The notes under the pieces: generated by a model
The model's input: the letters and a program-made list of their open reading frames with translations, nothing else
The model's database searches: none
Told to the model about the DNA's origin: nothing
Source of the DNA: Candidatus Methanoperedens sp.
Lineage (GTDB): Archaea > Halobacteriota > Methanosarcinia > Methanosarcinales > Methanoperedenaceae
DNA length: 64,000 nucleotides
Assembly (NCBI GenBank): GCA_027460525.1
Contig: JAPZAS010000032.1
Span: 1-64,000, forward strand
Direction: 5' to 3'
Position numbers and translations under genes: made by a program
In this document: positions 45,040-54,868 of the stretch, piece after piece
Layout of the letters: each line of letters begins with the position of its first letter
Position numbering within the stretch: the stretch's first letter is position 1

Positions 45040-46215
45040 CTAATTTTGCTCTGCTCTCTCATACTTTGTGTTCCCGTTGTTTAAATCTACTACATCCTCG
45101 GAGTGAACTGGCATAAACCATTTCTGTGCTATGAATGTCGGGATTACTGCGCTGGCTATTACAGCCCCAATCAAAACCGAATACTGCACCTGATCTATAA
45201 ATCCAGAAGTTAAACCAAAAACACTTGCTATTGTCCCAAAAGTCAATCCTGTGCTCATTAAGAGTGTAGTGTACACACTCCCATCAGGAATATATTTTCT
45301 TGCAAGGAAGTAAACGCCGAGAAATTTAGCCACTATTTTGAGGGCAAAAAGAATGACAAAAAGCCCAAGTGCGGATAAAATCAAAGGAAATGAAACCTTC
45401 AAACCTCCGACAATAAAAAATATGGGAGTAATAACGGCGTAAGCGACAGTTCTCAATCTATTTCTGAGCTCTTTTGTCTCAGAGGTCTCGATAAAATGTT
45501 TTGACATTAATAGCCCTAATACGAATGCCGGCAGGACGGCTTGTCCCTCTCCCAAATTTGCGAAATACATAAAAATAAACAGCATCAGGAATATATACTT
45601 TATTTCTGGTTCAATCACTTTGTTCTTCAACTTTGGATTATGGAAAACATGGTGTGAAAATTTTCCTGCAAAGTAAATAACACATAATGAAACCAAAACA
45701 AAAATGACTGTATAAAGCGTAGGCTTGACGAATAAAATGCTTAATGCAATCGCAGTTCCCATATCGGTAATAAATGTAGATGCCATAATTAATTTGCCAA
45801 TTTCAGTTTTTGATAATCCCGTTTCTACAAGAACTGAATATACAACGGCAAGAGATGTTGTGGATAGTGCAGTTCCCGCAATTAGGGATGCCTGGAAATT
45901 CCAGCCCGCCACGTAATAAGTATACATAAAAACAACGACAAAAGGCAGCAAAAAAGAGAATGTACCTATAAGAAAACTCTCTTTAAATTTTTCTTTCATC
46001 AACTTTGTATCAATCTCGGTTCCTGCAAGAAAAGTCAGGAGGATTCCGCCAAAACTTGCTAAATACAGCATCCAATCGTCAGGTTGAACCCCGAAATTCC
46101 CGGCAATAGCACCCAAAATAATTTCAATTATTGCTACCGATAGCCCGACTCTCAAGGAAATTAAACTTGAGATGAAAACCAGTACGCCTGCTACCAAAAT
46201 TATGTCCGCTCTCAT
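45040..46215 (-). CDS. CPA2-family monovalent cation/proton antiporter
   Basis: Membrane protein of 391 residues with about 11-12 helices, of the KefB/NapA-type Na+/H+ or K+/H+ exchanger family. Family cues are FLAGTEIDTKLMKEKFK, the unwound-helix segment GTALSTTSLAVVYSVL, and STFITDMGTAIALS with the transport aspartate. It has no TrkA-N domain at the C-terminus, which is a short charged tail. Likely a role in pH and ion balance. Divergent from the DUF5611 gene. Confidence 0.9.
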   Translation of the reverse strand: MRADIILVAGVLVFISSLISLRVGLSVAIIEIILGAIAGNFGVQPDDWMLYLASFGGILLTFLAGTEIDTKLMKEKFKESFLIGTFSFLLPFVVVFMYTYYVAGWNFQASLIAGTALSTTSLAVVYSVLVETGLSKTEIGKLIMASTFITDMGTAIALSILFVKPTLYTVIFVLVSLCVIYFAGKFSHHVFHNPKLKNKVIEPEIKYIFLMLFIFMYFANLGEGQAVLPAFVLGLLMSKHFIETSETKELRNRLRTVAYAVITPIFFIVGGLKVSFPLILSALGLFVILFALKIVAKFLGVYFLARKYIPDGSVYTTLLMSTGLTFGTIASVFGLTSGFIDQVQYSVLIGAVIASAVIPTFIAQKWFMPVHSEDVVDLNNGNTKYERAEQN

Positions 46216-46267
46216 ATTCTGTCTCCTTTCAGCTCTGGTAGGAGTTATCAGCTATCAAGCGGTTAAA

Positions 46268-46299
46268 GGCGAACTCCATCGCCTGTTTCTGTGAAACAG
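46268..46299. promoter_or_regulatory. Two adjacent hairpins in the antiporter/DUF5611 divergent gap
   Basis: GGCGA-ACTCCA-TCGCC (46268-46283) and CTGTTTC-TGT-GAAACAG (46283-46299) are perfect inverted repeats placed end to end in the 173-base divergent gap. They could be operators or RNA structures of the antiporter leader. Weak evidence: the arms are short. Confidence 0.35.
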
Positions 46300-46388
46300 C
46301 AGCTTTAAATGTATTACAGGTAATTAAGCTTTTCAGTTGGGGTATAACATTTTCAGTAATCTTTTAATCTTATGTGAACCTGTAATGG

Positions 46389-46709
46389 ATGGTGATAATT
46401 ATTCAGGAGTATTCATTTAAACGAGGTTTTTCGCAGGATGCAGGGCGAATCAGGGCAGAGCTTGAGAAAAATTTTCCAGCGCAATTAAAGGAAGAGAACG
46501 GGAAATGTACAATAAATTACGGCGCTTTTAAACGGTTAACTGTCTGGGTTGATAATAAAAAGCTGTGCGTGGAAACAGAATATAACGAAGACGTTAAAGA
46601 CGATGTTATTCTCGACACCAATAAGCGCTACAGGGTCTTTCTTGAAGATGCAACAGGTTACACTGCCAAGGAACGCCTCGCAAAAGCCAAGAAAGAAGTG
46701 CAGGGATAA
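46389..46709 (+). CDS. DUF5611 family protein, 106 aa
   Basis: Small protein resembling DUF5611 of Methanosarcinales: QEYSFKRGFSQD, INYGAFKRLTVWVDNKKLCVETE, VILDTNKRYRVFLEDATGYTAKERL. It looks like an alpha/beta protein with a C-terminal helix; function unknown. Its stop overlaps the next start (TAATG), so it is coupled to the chorismate-lyase-like gene. The start may be ATG 46389 or the following GTG. Confidence 0.75.
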   Translation: MVIIIQEYSFKRGFSQDAGRIRAELEKNFPAQLKEENGKCTINYGAFKRLTVWVDNKKLCVETEYNEDVKDDVILDTNKRYRVFLEDATGYTAKERLAKAKKEVQG

Positions 46710-47206
46710 TGTGGGATGTCATTAAAAGACCTGATGTTCCCGCATGCCTGCGGATATGTGCGGGTACGGACGGCTCGGTCACGCAGCTTCTTGAGGTGCT
46801 CACAGGGAAAACGGTAGAAGTCAAAACGCTTGAGCAGAGTCTTATAAAAGCAACGCATGATATCGCAAAGCTTTTTGATATTGATGTCGGGGAGGAGGTT
46901 AACAGCCGCCTTGTGACACTGGATGCCGGAGGGACTATTTACGTTCTGGCAAAATCCCTGGCGCCTGTTAAAAGAATGCCGCAGGCGGTAAGGGATGATC
47001 TTATGAAAGCCGATATCCCGATAGGAAGGATTCTGCGGGAGCACAAACTTGAGACAAGGCGTGATATACTGAACATCAAAATTGTGCGGCAGGATTTTTT
47101 CGGGAAGGTTCCTGTGCTTTCAAGGGAGTACAGGATAATCTATGAGAATAAGGTGCTTATGTGGATTAATGAGTGCTTTCCTGTGGATGAGAGGTGGAAG
47201 ATGTGA
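46709..47206 (+). CDS. DUF98 / chorismate lyase-like protein
   Basis: Protein of 165 residues of the archaeal UbiC-like family (DUF98). Key stretches: VNSRLVTLDAGGTIYVLAKSLAPVKRMP, PIGRILREHKLETRRDI, VLSREYRIIYENKVLMWINECFP. Relatives split chorismate into 4-hydroxybenzoate and pyruvate. In methanogens, 4-hydroxybenzoate is a precursor of methanopterin, so that is a reasonable role, but not proven by this sequence. Coupled to DUF5611. Confidence 0.75.
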   Translation: MWDVIKRPDVPACLRICAGTDGSVTQLLEVLTGKTVEVKTLEQSLIKATHDIAKLFDIDVGEEVNSRLVTLDAGGTIYVLAKSLAPVKRMPQAVRDDLMKADIPIGRILREHKLETRRDILNIKIVRQDFFGKVPVLSREYRIIYENKVLMWINECFPVDERWKM

Positions 47207-47329
47207 ATAATAACCATGCAGTTCCAGGCGCAAAATATGATTTGAGAGGGCTGTTAGAAACCAGCACCAAATCAACCAAGCTAAAAATATATAAATTCAA
47301 GAGGCTTAACAAGAATTAAGGAGAAACTT

Positions 47330-47884
47330 ATGCAACTTCCTAACAATAAATCGAACCGCAAAGCTGTTGTACTCACTGCTGATAAGTTTGAGGATATGGA
47401 AGTCTTCTTCCCTGTTTTCCGCTTGCTGGAGGAAGGATGGCAGGTGGACATCGCCGCACCCGGCATGAAGGAGATAAGCGGTGAAAACGGCTACGTTTTA
47501 AAACCCGACAAAACTATTGAAGAAGTTGATTCCGGCGAATACGATCTTCTTATCATTCCGGGCGGAGCGGCGAATGGAGCGCCGGCAACCGTGCGCAAGA
47601 TCAAAAAAGCGCAGGAGATAGCCAAATCATTCTTTGCCAAAAATAAACCCATCGCCTCTATCTGTCATGGCCCCTATACTCTTGTGTCGGCAGGCCTTGT
47701 GAAAGGGAGGCACCTTACTTCTTATTGGCATGATGGTGTGCCCGAGGAGATACAGGAGGCAGGCGGAATTTGGGAGGATAAAGAGGTGGTCGTTGATGGC
47801 AATCTCGTCACCTCGCGCTGGCCGATGGACCTGCCCGCGTTTATGCGAGAGGTAATGAGGATGGTTAAAAAGGTCGAGAAATAG
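47330..47884 (+). CDS. DJ-1/PfpI family protein
   Basis: Protein of 184 residues of the PfpI group (protease-like or deglycase-like). The nucleophile elbow is IASICHGPYTLVSAG, with a conserved Glu near the N-terminus (KFEDMEVFFP). It contains PGGAANGAP and ends with a helical cap. TATA-like AAAATATATAAATT and an AAGGAG ribosome site lie upstream. The physiological substrate of such archaeal enzymes is disputed. Confidence 0.9.
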   Translation: MQLPNNKSNRKAVVLTADKFEDMEVFFPVFRLLEEGWQVDIAAPGMKEISGENGYVLKPDKTIEEVDSGEYDLLIIPGGAANGAPATVRKIKKAQEIAKSFFAKNKPIASICHGPYTLVSAGLVKGRHLTSYWHDGVPEEIQEAGGIWEDKEVVVDGNLVTSRWPMDLPAFMREVMRMVKKVEK

Positions 47885-48065
47885 CAGTAATGGACTCTCC
47901 GCTTTCGATAATATCTTCTATGTGCAGGTGGATGGCGTCTTTTATATTTTCAAGTGCTTCCTCATAGGTATCCCCCTGGGAGTAGCAGCCCTGTAAAGCC
48001 GGGCACATTGCAAAATAGCCGAATTCATCTTTTTCTATTACTACAGGAAGAGTATATTTTTCCAT
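47865..48065 (-). CDS. HicB-like antitoxin-type protein without visible HicA
   Basis: Short protein of 66 residues with the degraded-RNase-H HicB fold: YTLPVVIEKDEFGYFAMCPALQGCYSQGDTYEEALENIKDAI. HicB usually neutralises the HicA mRNase encoded next to it; no HicA-like frame exists on either side (DJ-1/PfpI below, 176-base gap above). It overlaps the 3' end of the PfpI gene on the opposite strand. Probably a solitary HicB-like protein. Confidence 0.8.
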   Translation of the reverse strand: MEKYTLPVVIEKDEFGYFAMCPALQGCYSQGDTYEEALENIKDAIHLHIEDIIESGESITAISRPF

Positions 48066-48241
48066 CTGATATCTCCTTATGAGTCTAATTAGACAGGCAG
48101 GTATTTAAGAATTACATCAGTCATCATTAGAGCATACCCATGCCATGATTCAATTGTTATTTTGGTTTTAATTATCCTAATGGGTGCACCTAACGCCTAT
48201 CAATACAAATCTTTAAAATCCATGAGATTCTATTTACTCTC

Positions 48242-48466
48242 ATGGATGCTGTTGCAAATCTGGATGAATTAAAATCAGAATTGAAAATGGAGCTACGGCA
48301 GGAGATTCTGACAGAGGTTCTGGATATAATTCGAGATGAGTTTTATCCTCCTGAAGAAAAAATTCGCAAAGAATTTATAAAAAAGGTTGAAGAAGCCGAG
48401 CAAAGGGTGAAAGAAGGTAAATTTTCAAAATACACCCCTGAAGAATTTGAAAAAAAGTTTCTTTGA
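48242..48466 (+). CDS. Antitoxin-like coiled-coil protein, 74 aa
   Basis: Glu/Lys-rich helical protein (LDELKSELKMELRQEILTEV; KVEEAEQRVKEGKFSKYTPEE) that starts at ATG 48242 and ends three bases before the RelE-like start. The order, size and spacing are those of an antitoxin preceding its toxin. The N-terminal half looks like a coiled coil, not a classical DNA-binding fold; the C-terminal KYTPEEFEKKF peptide is the probable toxin-binding segment. Confidence 0.7.
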   Translation: MDAVANLDELKSELKMELRQEILTEVLDIIRDEFYPPEEKIRKEFIKKVEEAEQRVKEGKFSKYTPEEFEKKFL

Positions 48467-48468
48467 TC

Positions 48469-48732
48469 ATGCCGTATACCATCCAAATTGAGACTGCCTT
48501 AGAGACAAAACTGGATAAACTCAAAAAGAAGGATAATTCTCTTTATCAGAGGCTAATCCACAAAATAATCGAGACAAGCAAAAATCCCGAACTGGGCAAA
48601 CCACTCCGAAACGTGTTAAAAGGTAAACGGAGAATTCATGTTGGTTCATTTGTTCTTTTTTATTCGATTGATAAGAAAAACGAGATTGTAACTTTCCTTG
48701 AGTTTGAGCATCACGATAAGGCATATCGATAA
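48469..48732 (+). CDS. RelE/ParE-superfamily toxin
   Basis: Start at ATG 48469 (MPYTIQIETALETKLDKLKKKD), just after the antitoxin stop. Length about 87 residues. The body fits RelE-type mRNA interferases: LIHKIIETSKNPELGKPLRN, KGKRRIHVGSFVLFYSID with basic residues on the central strands, and a C-terminal TFLEFEHHDKAYR strand. Ribosome-dependent mRNA cleavage is the family role. It forms a type II pair with the gene upstream. Confidence 0.85.
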   Translation: MPYTIQIETALETKLDKLKKKDNSLYQRLIHKIIETSKNPELGKPLRNVLKGKRRIHVGSFVLFYSIDKKNEIVTFLEFEHHDKAYR

Positions 48733-48773
48733 AACTGCCCGACCTAAGCAAATCGAAGCAGTAGAAGCAGGCT

Positions 48774-49871
48774 TTATTTAACCAGCACCTTCATCTTTCT
48801 TGTTATCTCAGCCACCCTGTCAAAGAACATCTTCTCGGTATCAAGAGGTCCGGGATGCGCTTCAGGGTGATACTGCACCGATACTATATCCAGATTTTTA
48901 TGCTCAAACCCCTCTACTGTGCCGTCATTGGCGTTTAATTGCGTGATAGATACCTCTTTTCCATCCATGCTGCTCTCATCCACCGCATAGCCGTGGTTCT
49001 GCGATGTGATGTAAACTATACCCCTTTTGCGGTCTTTTACAGGCTGGTTGGCTCCGCGGTGACCGAATTTCATCTTGTAGGTTTCGCCGCCGAGGGCGAG
49101 AGAAATAATCTGGTGACCAAGGCAGATGCCGAAGATAGGAAGCTCCCCAGCAAGCTCTTTTACGACCGAGATGCCGTTTGTCGCCTGCTGAGGGTCTCCT
49201 GGACCATTGGAGAGCAGCAGGGCATCTGGCTCGTAATTCATGATATCTTTTAACTTTGTATTGGCAGGAACAACCATGACATTGATTCCCCGGTTATTCA
49301 GGCTCTTGATGATGTTTCTCTTCGCACCGAAATCCATGAGCACGATATTGCCCCCGCCTTCATACCCTTTTACCTGGTACGGCTCTTTGCATGTGACCCT
49401 GCTGATCAGGTCAAGTCCTCCTATATCTGGCTGCTCCCTTGCAAGTCTTACAGCTTCCTCGCCGTCATCGTCCCCGACAATAATAGCGGCTTTCATAGTG
49501 CCGTGCTCCCTTGTTTTTATTGTGAGCATCCTCGTATCTATTCCCATGATGCCTGATTTGCCCTCGTCTTTTAAGAACTCATAGATGCTGCGTCTGGATT
49601 TATGATGTGAAGGATGGTCGCATGCTTCTCTCACCACCAGCCCTTCCGCCTGCATGTTATCAGACTGGAAGGTCTCGCCGCTTATGCCGTAGTTGCCTAT
49701 GAGAGGATAGGTGAACATCAGTATCTGACCCTTATACGAGGGGTCTGTGAGAGCCTCCTCGTAGCCTGTGTACTGCGTTGTAAAAACAAGCTCGCCCTGG
49801 ACAATTCCCTCCACTCCAAGACCGTCTCCTTTTACGAAAGTTCCATCCTCAAGCCCGAGTACCGCTTTCAT
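48774..49871 (-). CDS. carA: Carbamoyl-phosphate synthase small subunit
   Basis: Glutaminase subunit of 365 residues that feeds ammonia to CarB for pyrimidines and arginine. It shows the CarA N-domain (LEDGTFVKGDGLGVEG, GIDTRMLTIKTREHGTMKA) and the class I glutaminase domain with nucleophile IFGICLGHQ and VQYHPEAHPGP (His-Glu). carB is not next to it; the gene instead ends the leuA-ilvB-ilvN run, 26 bases after ilvN. Convergent with the RelE toxin. Confidence 0.94.
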   Translation of the reverse strand: MKAVLGLEDGTFVKGDGLGVEGIVQGELVFTTQYTGYEEALTDPSYKGQILMFTYPLIGNYGISGETFQSDNMQAEGLVVREACDHPSHHKSRRSIYEFLKDEGKSGIMGIDTRMLTIKTREHGTMKAAIIVGDDDGEEAVRLAREQPDIGGLDLISRVTCKEPYQVKGYEGGGNIVLMDFGAKRNIIKSLNNRGINVMVVPANTKLKDIMNYEPDALLLSNGPGDPQQATNGISVVKELAGELPIFGICLGHQIISLALGGETYKMKFGHRGANQPVKDRKRGIVYITSQNHGYAVDESSMDGKEVSITQLNANDGTVEGFEHKNLDIVSVQYHPEAHPGPLDTEKMFFDRVAEITRKMKVLVK

Positions 49872-49897
49872 GCTCTCCTGCTGACGTTTCTCCTTGA

Positions 49898-50398
49898 TTA
49901 CCGCTTCTCCACCTGCACAGCCTTTGCGCCGCGGTTCATCGCAATCTTTCCCGTTCTTACCATCTCTTTTATCCCGAACTGGCGAAGCAATTGCTCCATG
50001 GCATTTATCTTGCTCTCATCGCCCGTCACCTCGACTACAAGCGATTTTATGCCTACGTCCACGATTTTTGCCCTGAACACATCCACTATCTGCATCACTT
50101 CCGCACGCGTTCCGGAATCCACACCAACCTTAATTAGCGCAAGTTCCCTGTTCACCGATTCCTCTGGCGGAATGTCGCTGACCCTGATTACATCGATGAG
50201 CTTGTTTAGCTGCTTCATCACCTGCTCAAGGACGCGGTCGTCGCCTGTTACGACTATCGTCATGCGAGAGGTATCAGGATTCTCTGTGACGCCTACTGCA
50301 AGGCTTTCGATGTTAAAACCTCGGCGTGAGAATAAACCCGCCACCCTCGTGAGGACGCCGGGTTTGTTTTCCACGAGTATTGCCACTGTATGTTTCAT
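49898..50398 (-). CDS. ilvN: Acetolactate synthase small (regulatory) subunit
   Basis: ACT-domain regulatory subunit of 166 residues. The start reads [34 protein letters not shown], the valine-sensing ACT domain; the second half is the ALS small-subunit C-domain ([20 protein letters not shown]). It lies six bases after ilvB. The pair makes 2-acetolactate for valine, leucine and isoleucine and is usually subject to valine feedback. Confidence 0.94.
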   Translation of the reverse strand: MKHTVAILVENKPGVLTRVAGLFSRRGFNIESLAVGVTENPDTSRMTIVVTGDDRVLEQVMKQLNKLIDVIRVSDIPPEESVNRELALIKVGVDSGTRAEVMQIVDVFRAKIVDVGIKSLVVEVTGDESKINAMEQLLRQFGIKEMVRTGKIAMNRGAKAVQVEKR

Positions 50399-50404
50399 TC
50401 CTTC

Positions 50405-52084
50405 TCACTCCAGGTCAAGTATTTCGTTGATGGCTGCACCGGCAGGAACCATGGGTGCGACATTTTCCTCCCTCTCGACCACGAAATCGATGATCGTCGG
50501 GCGTTCTGATTTCACGGCTTCTACGATGACATCTTTCACTTCGCTTTTCTTTGTCGCACGCAGTCCCAATGCCCCATAGGCTTGCGCCAGTTTGACAAAG
50601 TCAACGCTCTTCTCAAGACTCGTTGCCGAGTAGCGCCTGTTGAAGAACAATTCCTGCCACTGCCTCACCATTCCCAGGAAGCCGTTGTTCAGGATTGCCA
50701 CGATTACCGGGATGTCGTTTTGGACAACTGTCGCCAGTTCCTGTGAGTTCATCTGGAAAGAGCCGTCCCCGGCTATGTCTATAACCGTGGATTCAGGCTT
50801 TCCCACCTTTGCGCCCATGGAAGCAGGGAACCCGTAGCCCATCGTTCCAAGGCCGCCGCTCGATATGAAGGTGCGCGGGTTCTTGAAATTAAAGAACTGG
50901 GCTGCCCACATCTGGTTCTGCCCGACTTCAGTGACTATTATCGCATCAGGACATATCTCGCTTATCTGTTCGACCACAAACTGCGGGCGCAGGCGATTAT
51001 CCTTCTTATACGTGAGTGGATATTCCTTTTTCCATTTCGCTATCTTTTTATTCCATGCTTCAGTTTTAACCTGCTCCTGCTTTACATACTTGAGAAGGGC
51101 TTTCAGTATATTCTTCGCATCTCCAACTATCGGTATGTCAACGCGGACATTCTTTCCTATCTCTGCCGGGTCAATATCTATGTGGATTATCTTTGCACTG
51201 GGAGCAAAGGCAGAGATCTTACCTGTAACACGGTCATCAAAGCGGACACCGACGGCTATAATCAAATCCGATTCCTGGATTGCATAGTTGGCATACCGCG
51301 TGCCGTGCATGCCAAGCATCCCGACCGACAACGGATGAGAGGTTGGAAAGGCGCTCATGCCCATGAGAGTCGTGGTGACAGGCGCCATGATACCTTCCGC
51401 CAGAGCACGAAGCTCTTCTGTTGCATTCGAGAAAATAATGCCTCCGCCCACGTAGAAAATGGGCTTTTCGGACTTCAGGATAAGGGAGGCTGCTTTCTTG
51501 ATCTGCAGCTCATTTCCCGCATAGGTTGGCTTATACCCGCGCAGTTTTACCTCCTGCGGGTATTCGAATTCTATTATTTCTGTCTGGGTGTCCTTGGGCA
51601 GATCTATCAGCACCGGACCCGGGCGCCCGGTCTGTGCTATATAAAAAGCTTCCTTGAATATTCTCGGGATATCCTTTGTGTCCTGGACAAGGTAATTGTG
51701 CTTTGTTATGGGAAGGGTTATTCCCGTGATATTGGCTTCCTGGAATGCATCATTGCCTATAAGAGGTCTCGGTACCTGCCCTGTCAAGGCTATTACAGGT
51801 ATCGAATCCATGTAAGCCGTTGCAATCCCTGTAACAAGGTTCGTGGCTCCGGGTCCTGAGGTGGCAAGGCATACACCCGCTTTGCCTGTAGCCCTTGCAT
51901 ATCCGTCTGCAGCATGCGCAGCTGCCTGTTCATGCCTTACAAGAATGTGTCTTATATTTGCATCATAGAGTTCATCATACAGGGGCAGCACCTGACCGCC
52001 GGGATAGCCGAAGATAACCTCTACGTTCTCTTTGTAAAGTGATTCGATGACCGCCTTTGCGCCCGACATTTTTGTTTTTGTCAT
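50405..52084 (-). CDS. ilvB: Acetolactate synthase large (catalytic) subunit
   Basis: TPP enzyme of 559 residues. Visible: [14 protein letters not shown] with [20 protein letters not shown] (catalytic glutamate region), [20 protein letters not shown], the FAD/beta-domain middle part, and the TPP-magnesium motif [21 protein letters not shown] ... [11 protein letters not shown]. Acts with IlvN. Flanked by a leuA-type gene upstream (39-base gap) and ilvN downstream. ilvC, often the next gene, is absent here. Confidence 0.95.
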   Translation of the reverse strand: MTKTKMSGAKAVIESLYKENVEVIFGYPGGQVLPLYDELYDANIRHILVRHEQAAAHAADGYARATGKAGVCLATSGPGATNLVTGIATAYMDSIPVIALTGQVPRPLIGNDAFQEANITGITLPITKHNYLVQDTKDIPRIFKEAFYIAQTGRPGPVLIDLPKDTQTEIIEFEYPQEVKLRGYKPTYAGNELQIKKAASLILKSEKPIFYVGGGIIFSNATEELRALAEGIMAPVTTTLMGMSAFPTSHPLSVGMLGMHGTRYANYAIQESDLIIAVGVRFDDRVTGKISAFAPSAKIIHIDIDPAEIGKNVRVDIPIVGDAKNILKALLKYVKQEQVKTEAWNKKIAKWKKEYPLTYKKDNRLRPQFVVEQISEICPDAIIVTEVGQNQMWAAQFFNFKNPRTFISSGGLGTMGYGFPASMGAKVGKPESTVIDIAGDGSFQMNSQELATVVQNDIPVIVAILNNGFLGMVRQWQELFFNRRYSATSLEKSVDFVKLAQAYGALGLRATKKSEVKDVIVEAVKSERPTIIDFVVEREENVAPMVPAGAAINEILDLE

Positions 52085-52123
52085 TTAATCTCCTACCACA
52101 GATTAATATTGTATAAATATTTC

Positions 52124-53620
52124 CTAAGAATTCCTGTTCTTTTCCTGTACCAGCCGGTTTATTCCCTCAAGCACTGCCTCAACCGAAGCCATTATGATGT
52201 CTGTTCGAGCGCCGCGGGCTGTTATTGTCCTTCCGCCTTTACTGAGCTTTACCCAGACCTCGACTAACGCATCAGTCCCGCCCGTTATCGCATCCACATG
52301 GTACTCATCAAGCTGGATGTCAGCCACACCCGATACGGCTTTTTTCAATGCGTTGATGGCTGCATCCACAGGGCCTGTTCCAACGCCTGCCTCGACTACA
52401 TGGTTTCCATTGACCTTTAGCCGGATGGAAGCTGTGGGCATCACGGTATTGCCAGCTACTACTGTGAGCTCCTCAAGCTTGACCTTGGCTTCCTGGTATA
52501 TCCCTAAAACCGTTTCTGCAATAGCCTGAAGGTCGGCGTCGGTTACCCGTTTTCCTTTATCGCCGAGTTCTTTTATTCTCGTAACTATATCGTCGATCTG
52601 CTTTTCGCTGGCAGCAAGTCCCAGCTCCTTCAATGCAAGCACGACAGAGCTCCTGCCTGCATGCTTGCCGAGCACGATTCTTCTCTCTCTTCCCACAAGT
52701 TCGGGTGTGATGGGCTCGTAGGTTGCGGTGTTTGCAAGAAGCCCGTGAACATGGATGCCCGCCTCATGGGTAAAGGCATTCCCGCCTACGATTGCCTTGT
52801 TGGGAGCTACGGGGATGCCGCTTAACCTGCTCACCAGTCTTGACGTGGTGTACAGACCCTTTATATCGATTTTTGTTTTATGCTTATACAATGAATAAAG
52901 CACCATCACCACTTCTTCAAGCGAGGTATTTCCTGCCCGCTCGCCGATGCCGTTAATGGTGACATGCGCTTCGCTGGCTCCGGCACGCAGCGCAGCAACA
53001 GTATTGGATGTAGCCATCCCGAAATCGTTGTGGCAGTGTACGCTTATCGGGGCGCGAAGCTCAGCCAGACCGCTGAAAATTTCATAACTTCTTTCAGGGA
53101 CAAGTATTCCCACCGTATCGCAAAAACACAATCTGTCCGCCCCTGCGTCCATTCCTGCGTCGTACACGGATTTCAGGTAATCCAGGTCAGCGCGGGATGC
53201 ATCCTCTCCGCTCAGTTCCACGAGCAACCCGTGCGATTTTGCATACTCTGTCATTTCAACAGCCATTGCACGCACAGTCTCGCGGTCTTTTTTCAGTTTT
53301 TGTTGGATGTGGAGGTCAGATACAGGTACCACAAGATGGATTGAATCAACATCGCAGCCTATGGCTGCATCGATATCCTCTTTGCGAATACGGCAGTAGC
53401 TGCAGATTTCAGCCTTCAAGCCTTCGGCGGCTATTTTTTTAATCGAGGCGCGCTCGCCTTCAGAAGTAATGGCAGAACCAGCTTCGATAATATCCACGCC
53501 CAGGGAATCAAGCTTCCTTGCTATCAATAACTTGTTTTCTGTCGTGAGTGAAACTCCAGGTGTCTGTTCGCCGTCTCTCAGCGTTGTATCCAGAATTTTT
53601 ATATCGTTAAATAAAGCCAT
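52124..53620 (-). CDS. leuA: 2-Isopropylmalate synthase / citramalate synthase
   Basis: Condensing enzyme of 498 residues with the LeuA architecture: catalytic barrel with [27 protein letters not shown] and the metal-binding [12 protein letters not shown], then the linker domain ([13 protein letters not shown]) and the C-terminal LeuA allosteric domain (~370-490). LeuA and CimA share this layout, so it could make isopropylmalate for leucine or citramalate for isoleucine. Adjacency to ilvB-ilvN supports branched-chain amino-acid synthesis. Symbol is provisional. Confidence 0.85.
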   Translation of the reverse strand: MALFNDIKILDTTLRDGEQTPGVSLTTENKLLIARKLDSLGVDIIEAGSAITSEGERASIKKIAAEGLKAEICSYCRIRKEDIDAAIGCDVDSIHLVVPVSDLHIQQKLKKDRETVRAMAVEMTEYAKSHGLLVELSGEDASRADLDYLKSVYDAGMDAGADRLCFCDTVGILVPERSYEIFSGLAELRAPISVHCHNDFGMATSNTVAALRAGASEAHVTINGIGERAGNTSLEEVVMVLYSLYKHKTKIDIKGLYTTSRLVSRLSGIPVAPNKAIVGGNAFTHEAGIHVHGLLANTATYEPITPELVGRERRIVLGKHAGRSSVVLALKELGLAASEKQIDDIVTRIKELGDKGKRVTDADLQAIAETVLGIYQEAKVKLEELTVVAGNTVMPTASIRLKVNGNHVVEAGVGTGPVDAAINALKKAVSGVADIQLDEYHVDAITGGTDALVEVWVKLSKGGRTITARGARTDIIMASVEAVLEGINRLVQEKNRNS

Positions 53621-53666
53621 CCCTTCTGTTCATTGTATCACGTGAACTTTTTAAATAAGCTTTCTA

Positions 53667-54716
53667 TTAGAAAAACCTATCCACAATTTCGACCGCTCTT
53701 GCAACAAGTTTAACGGCGTTCTCAAGGTCGCTCATACTCATAACTGATACAGGTGTGTGGATGTACCTTGATGGCGGGCTTATGACGCCAGTGGGGATTC
53801 CTTCCTTGGTGAGATGTATCGCCGATGCGTCCGTGGTTCCGCCGCTTCCCACTTCAAGCTGGTAGGGGATGCCGTTCGATTCTGCCGCTTCCTTAAGCCA
53901 TTTCAAGACAGGCTCGGGAACGATGATGCCCCGCCCGTCTGCATCACTTACAGTAACCGCAGGTCCTTTTCCCATCTCGGTGGATGCCTCTTTCTTTTCT
54001 ATGCCCGGATGGTCGCCTGTTATTGTGACATCGGTAGCCAGTGCCACATCGGGATTCAATCCGAAGGCACTTGTCTTTGCTCCCTTCAATCCCACCTCTT
54101 CCTGAACTGTAAATACGGCATGGATGGTCGCTTTAACATCCTTCATCTCTGCAAGAGCCCCGATGAGCATCGCACAGCCCGCACGGTTGTCAAACGCTTT
54201 GCCGGTGACCCTGTCGTTGCCGAGCGATTTAAACTCCGCATCAGAGGTGGCGGGAGTCCCGATCTTCACGCCAATCCTGTCTGCTTCCTCTTTGCTCGTT
54301 GCCCCAAAGTCGAGGAACATATCCTCGGCTTTTATCACCTTGTTCTTATCCTCTTCTTTAATGGCATGAGGAGGCTTTGAGCCGAGCACGCCGTAAACCT
54401 GGCCGTTCTCTGTGTGCAGTATCATCCTCTGGTTAAGGAGCGTCTGGTCGAACCATCCGCCTGTCTTGGTAAAGCGCGCAAAACCCTTATCGTCCACGTA
54501 TTTTACCATAAGTCCGATCTCATCCATGTGTGCAGCGAGCATGACCACGGGTTTGTTACCAAATTTTGTGGCAATCAGGTTTCCCATTTTGTCTGTTCTT
54601 ATCTCATCAACATAAGGTCTCACTTCTTCTTCGATAATTTGCCTGACGTTTCCCTCGTATCCGGAAACCCCGTGGGCATTGGATAATCGTTCCAAAAGAT
54701 CTTTCAGGTCACTCAT
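53667..54716 (-). CDS. M42-family aminopeptidase (tetrahedral TET type)
   Basis: Metalloaminopeptidase of 349 residues. Metal and catalytic residues: AAHMDEIGLMV (His and Asp), AFDNRAGCAMLIG (Asp), VQEEVGLKGA (catalytic Glu pair), ATDVTITGDHPG (Asp) and SRYIHTPVS (His). M42 enzymes form 12-subunit tetrahedral particles that trim peptides after the proteasome. It is first in a minus-strand run, 46 bases before leuA; co-transcription is possible but the jobs are unrelated. Confidence 0.92.
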   Translation of the reverse strand: MSDLKDLLERLSNAHGVSGYEGNVRQIIEEEVRPYVDEIRTDKMGNLIATKFGNKPVVMLAAHMDEIGLMVKYVDDKGFARFTKTGGWFDQTLLNQRMILHTENGQVYGVLGSKPPHAIKEEDKNKVIKAEDMFLDFGATSKEEADRIGVKIGTPATSDAEFKSLGNDRVTGKAFDNRAGCAMLIGALAEMKDVKATIHAVFTVQEEVGLKGAKTSAFGLNPDVALATDVTITGDHPGIEKKEASTEMGKGPAVTVSDADGRGIIVPEPVLKWLKEAAESNGIPYQLEVGSGGTTDASAIHLTKEGIPTGVISPPSRYIHTPVSVMSMSDLENAVKLVARAVEIVDRFF

Positions 54717-54868
54717 AGTATCACTCCTGTTCTAATTGTAAGGGGAAGTAATTAAATTATTGGAAAAATTCCCTGGTTGTAAGCCCTTGAATGTTTTTAC
54801 TTTTTTGCAAAAGTATAAATACTAAACAGCGAATATAAAAATCTGATGACTGAGGGAAGGATGAGTAA

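Noticed and set aside
49614-50579. Plus-strand frame of 321 codons across carA, ilvN and ilvB
   Set aside because: Antisense to three well supported genes; Ser/Thr-rich nonsense composition.
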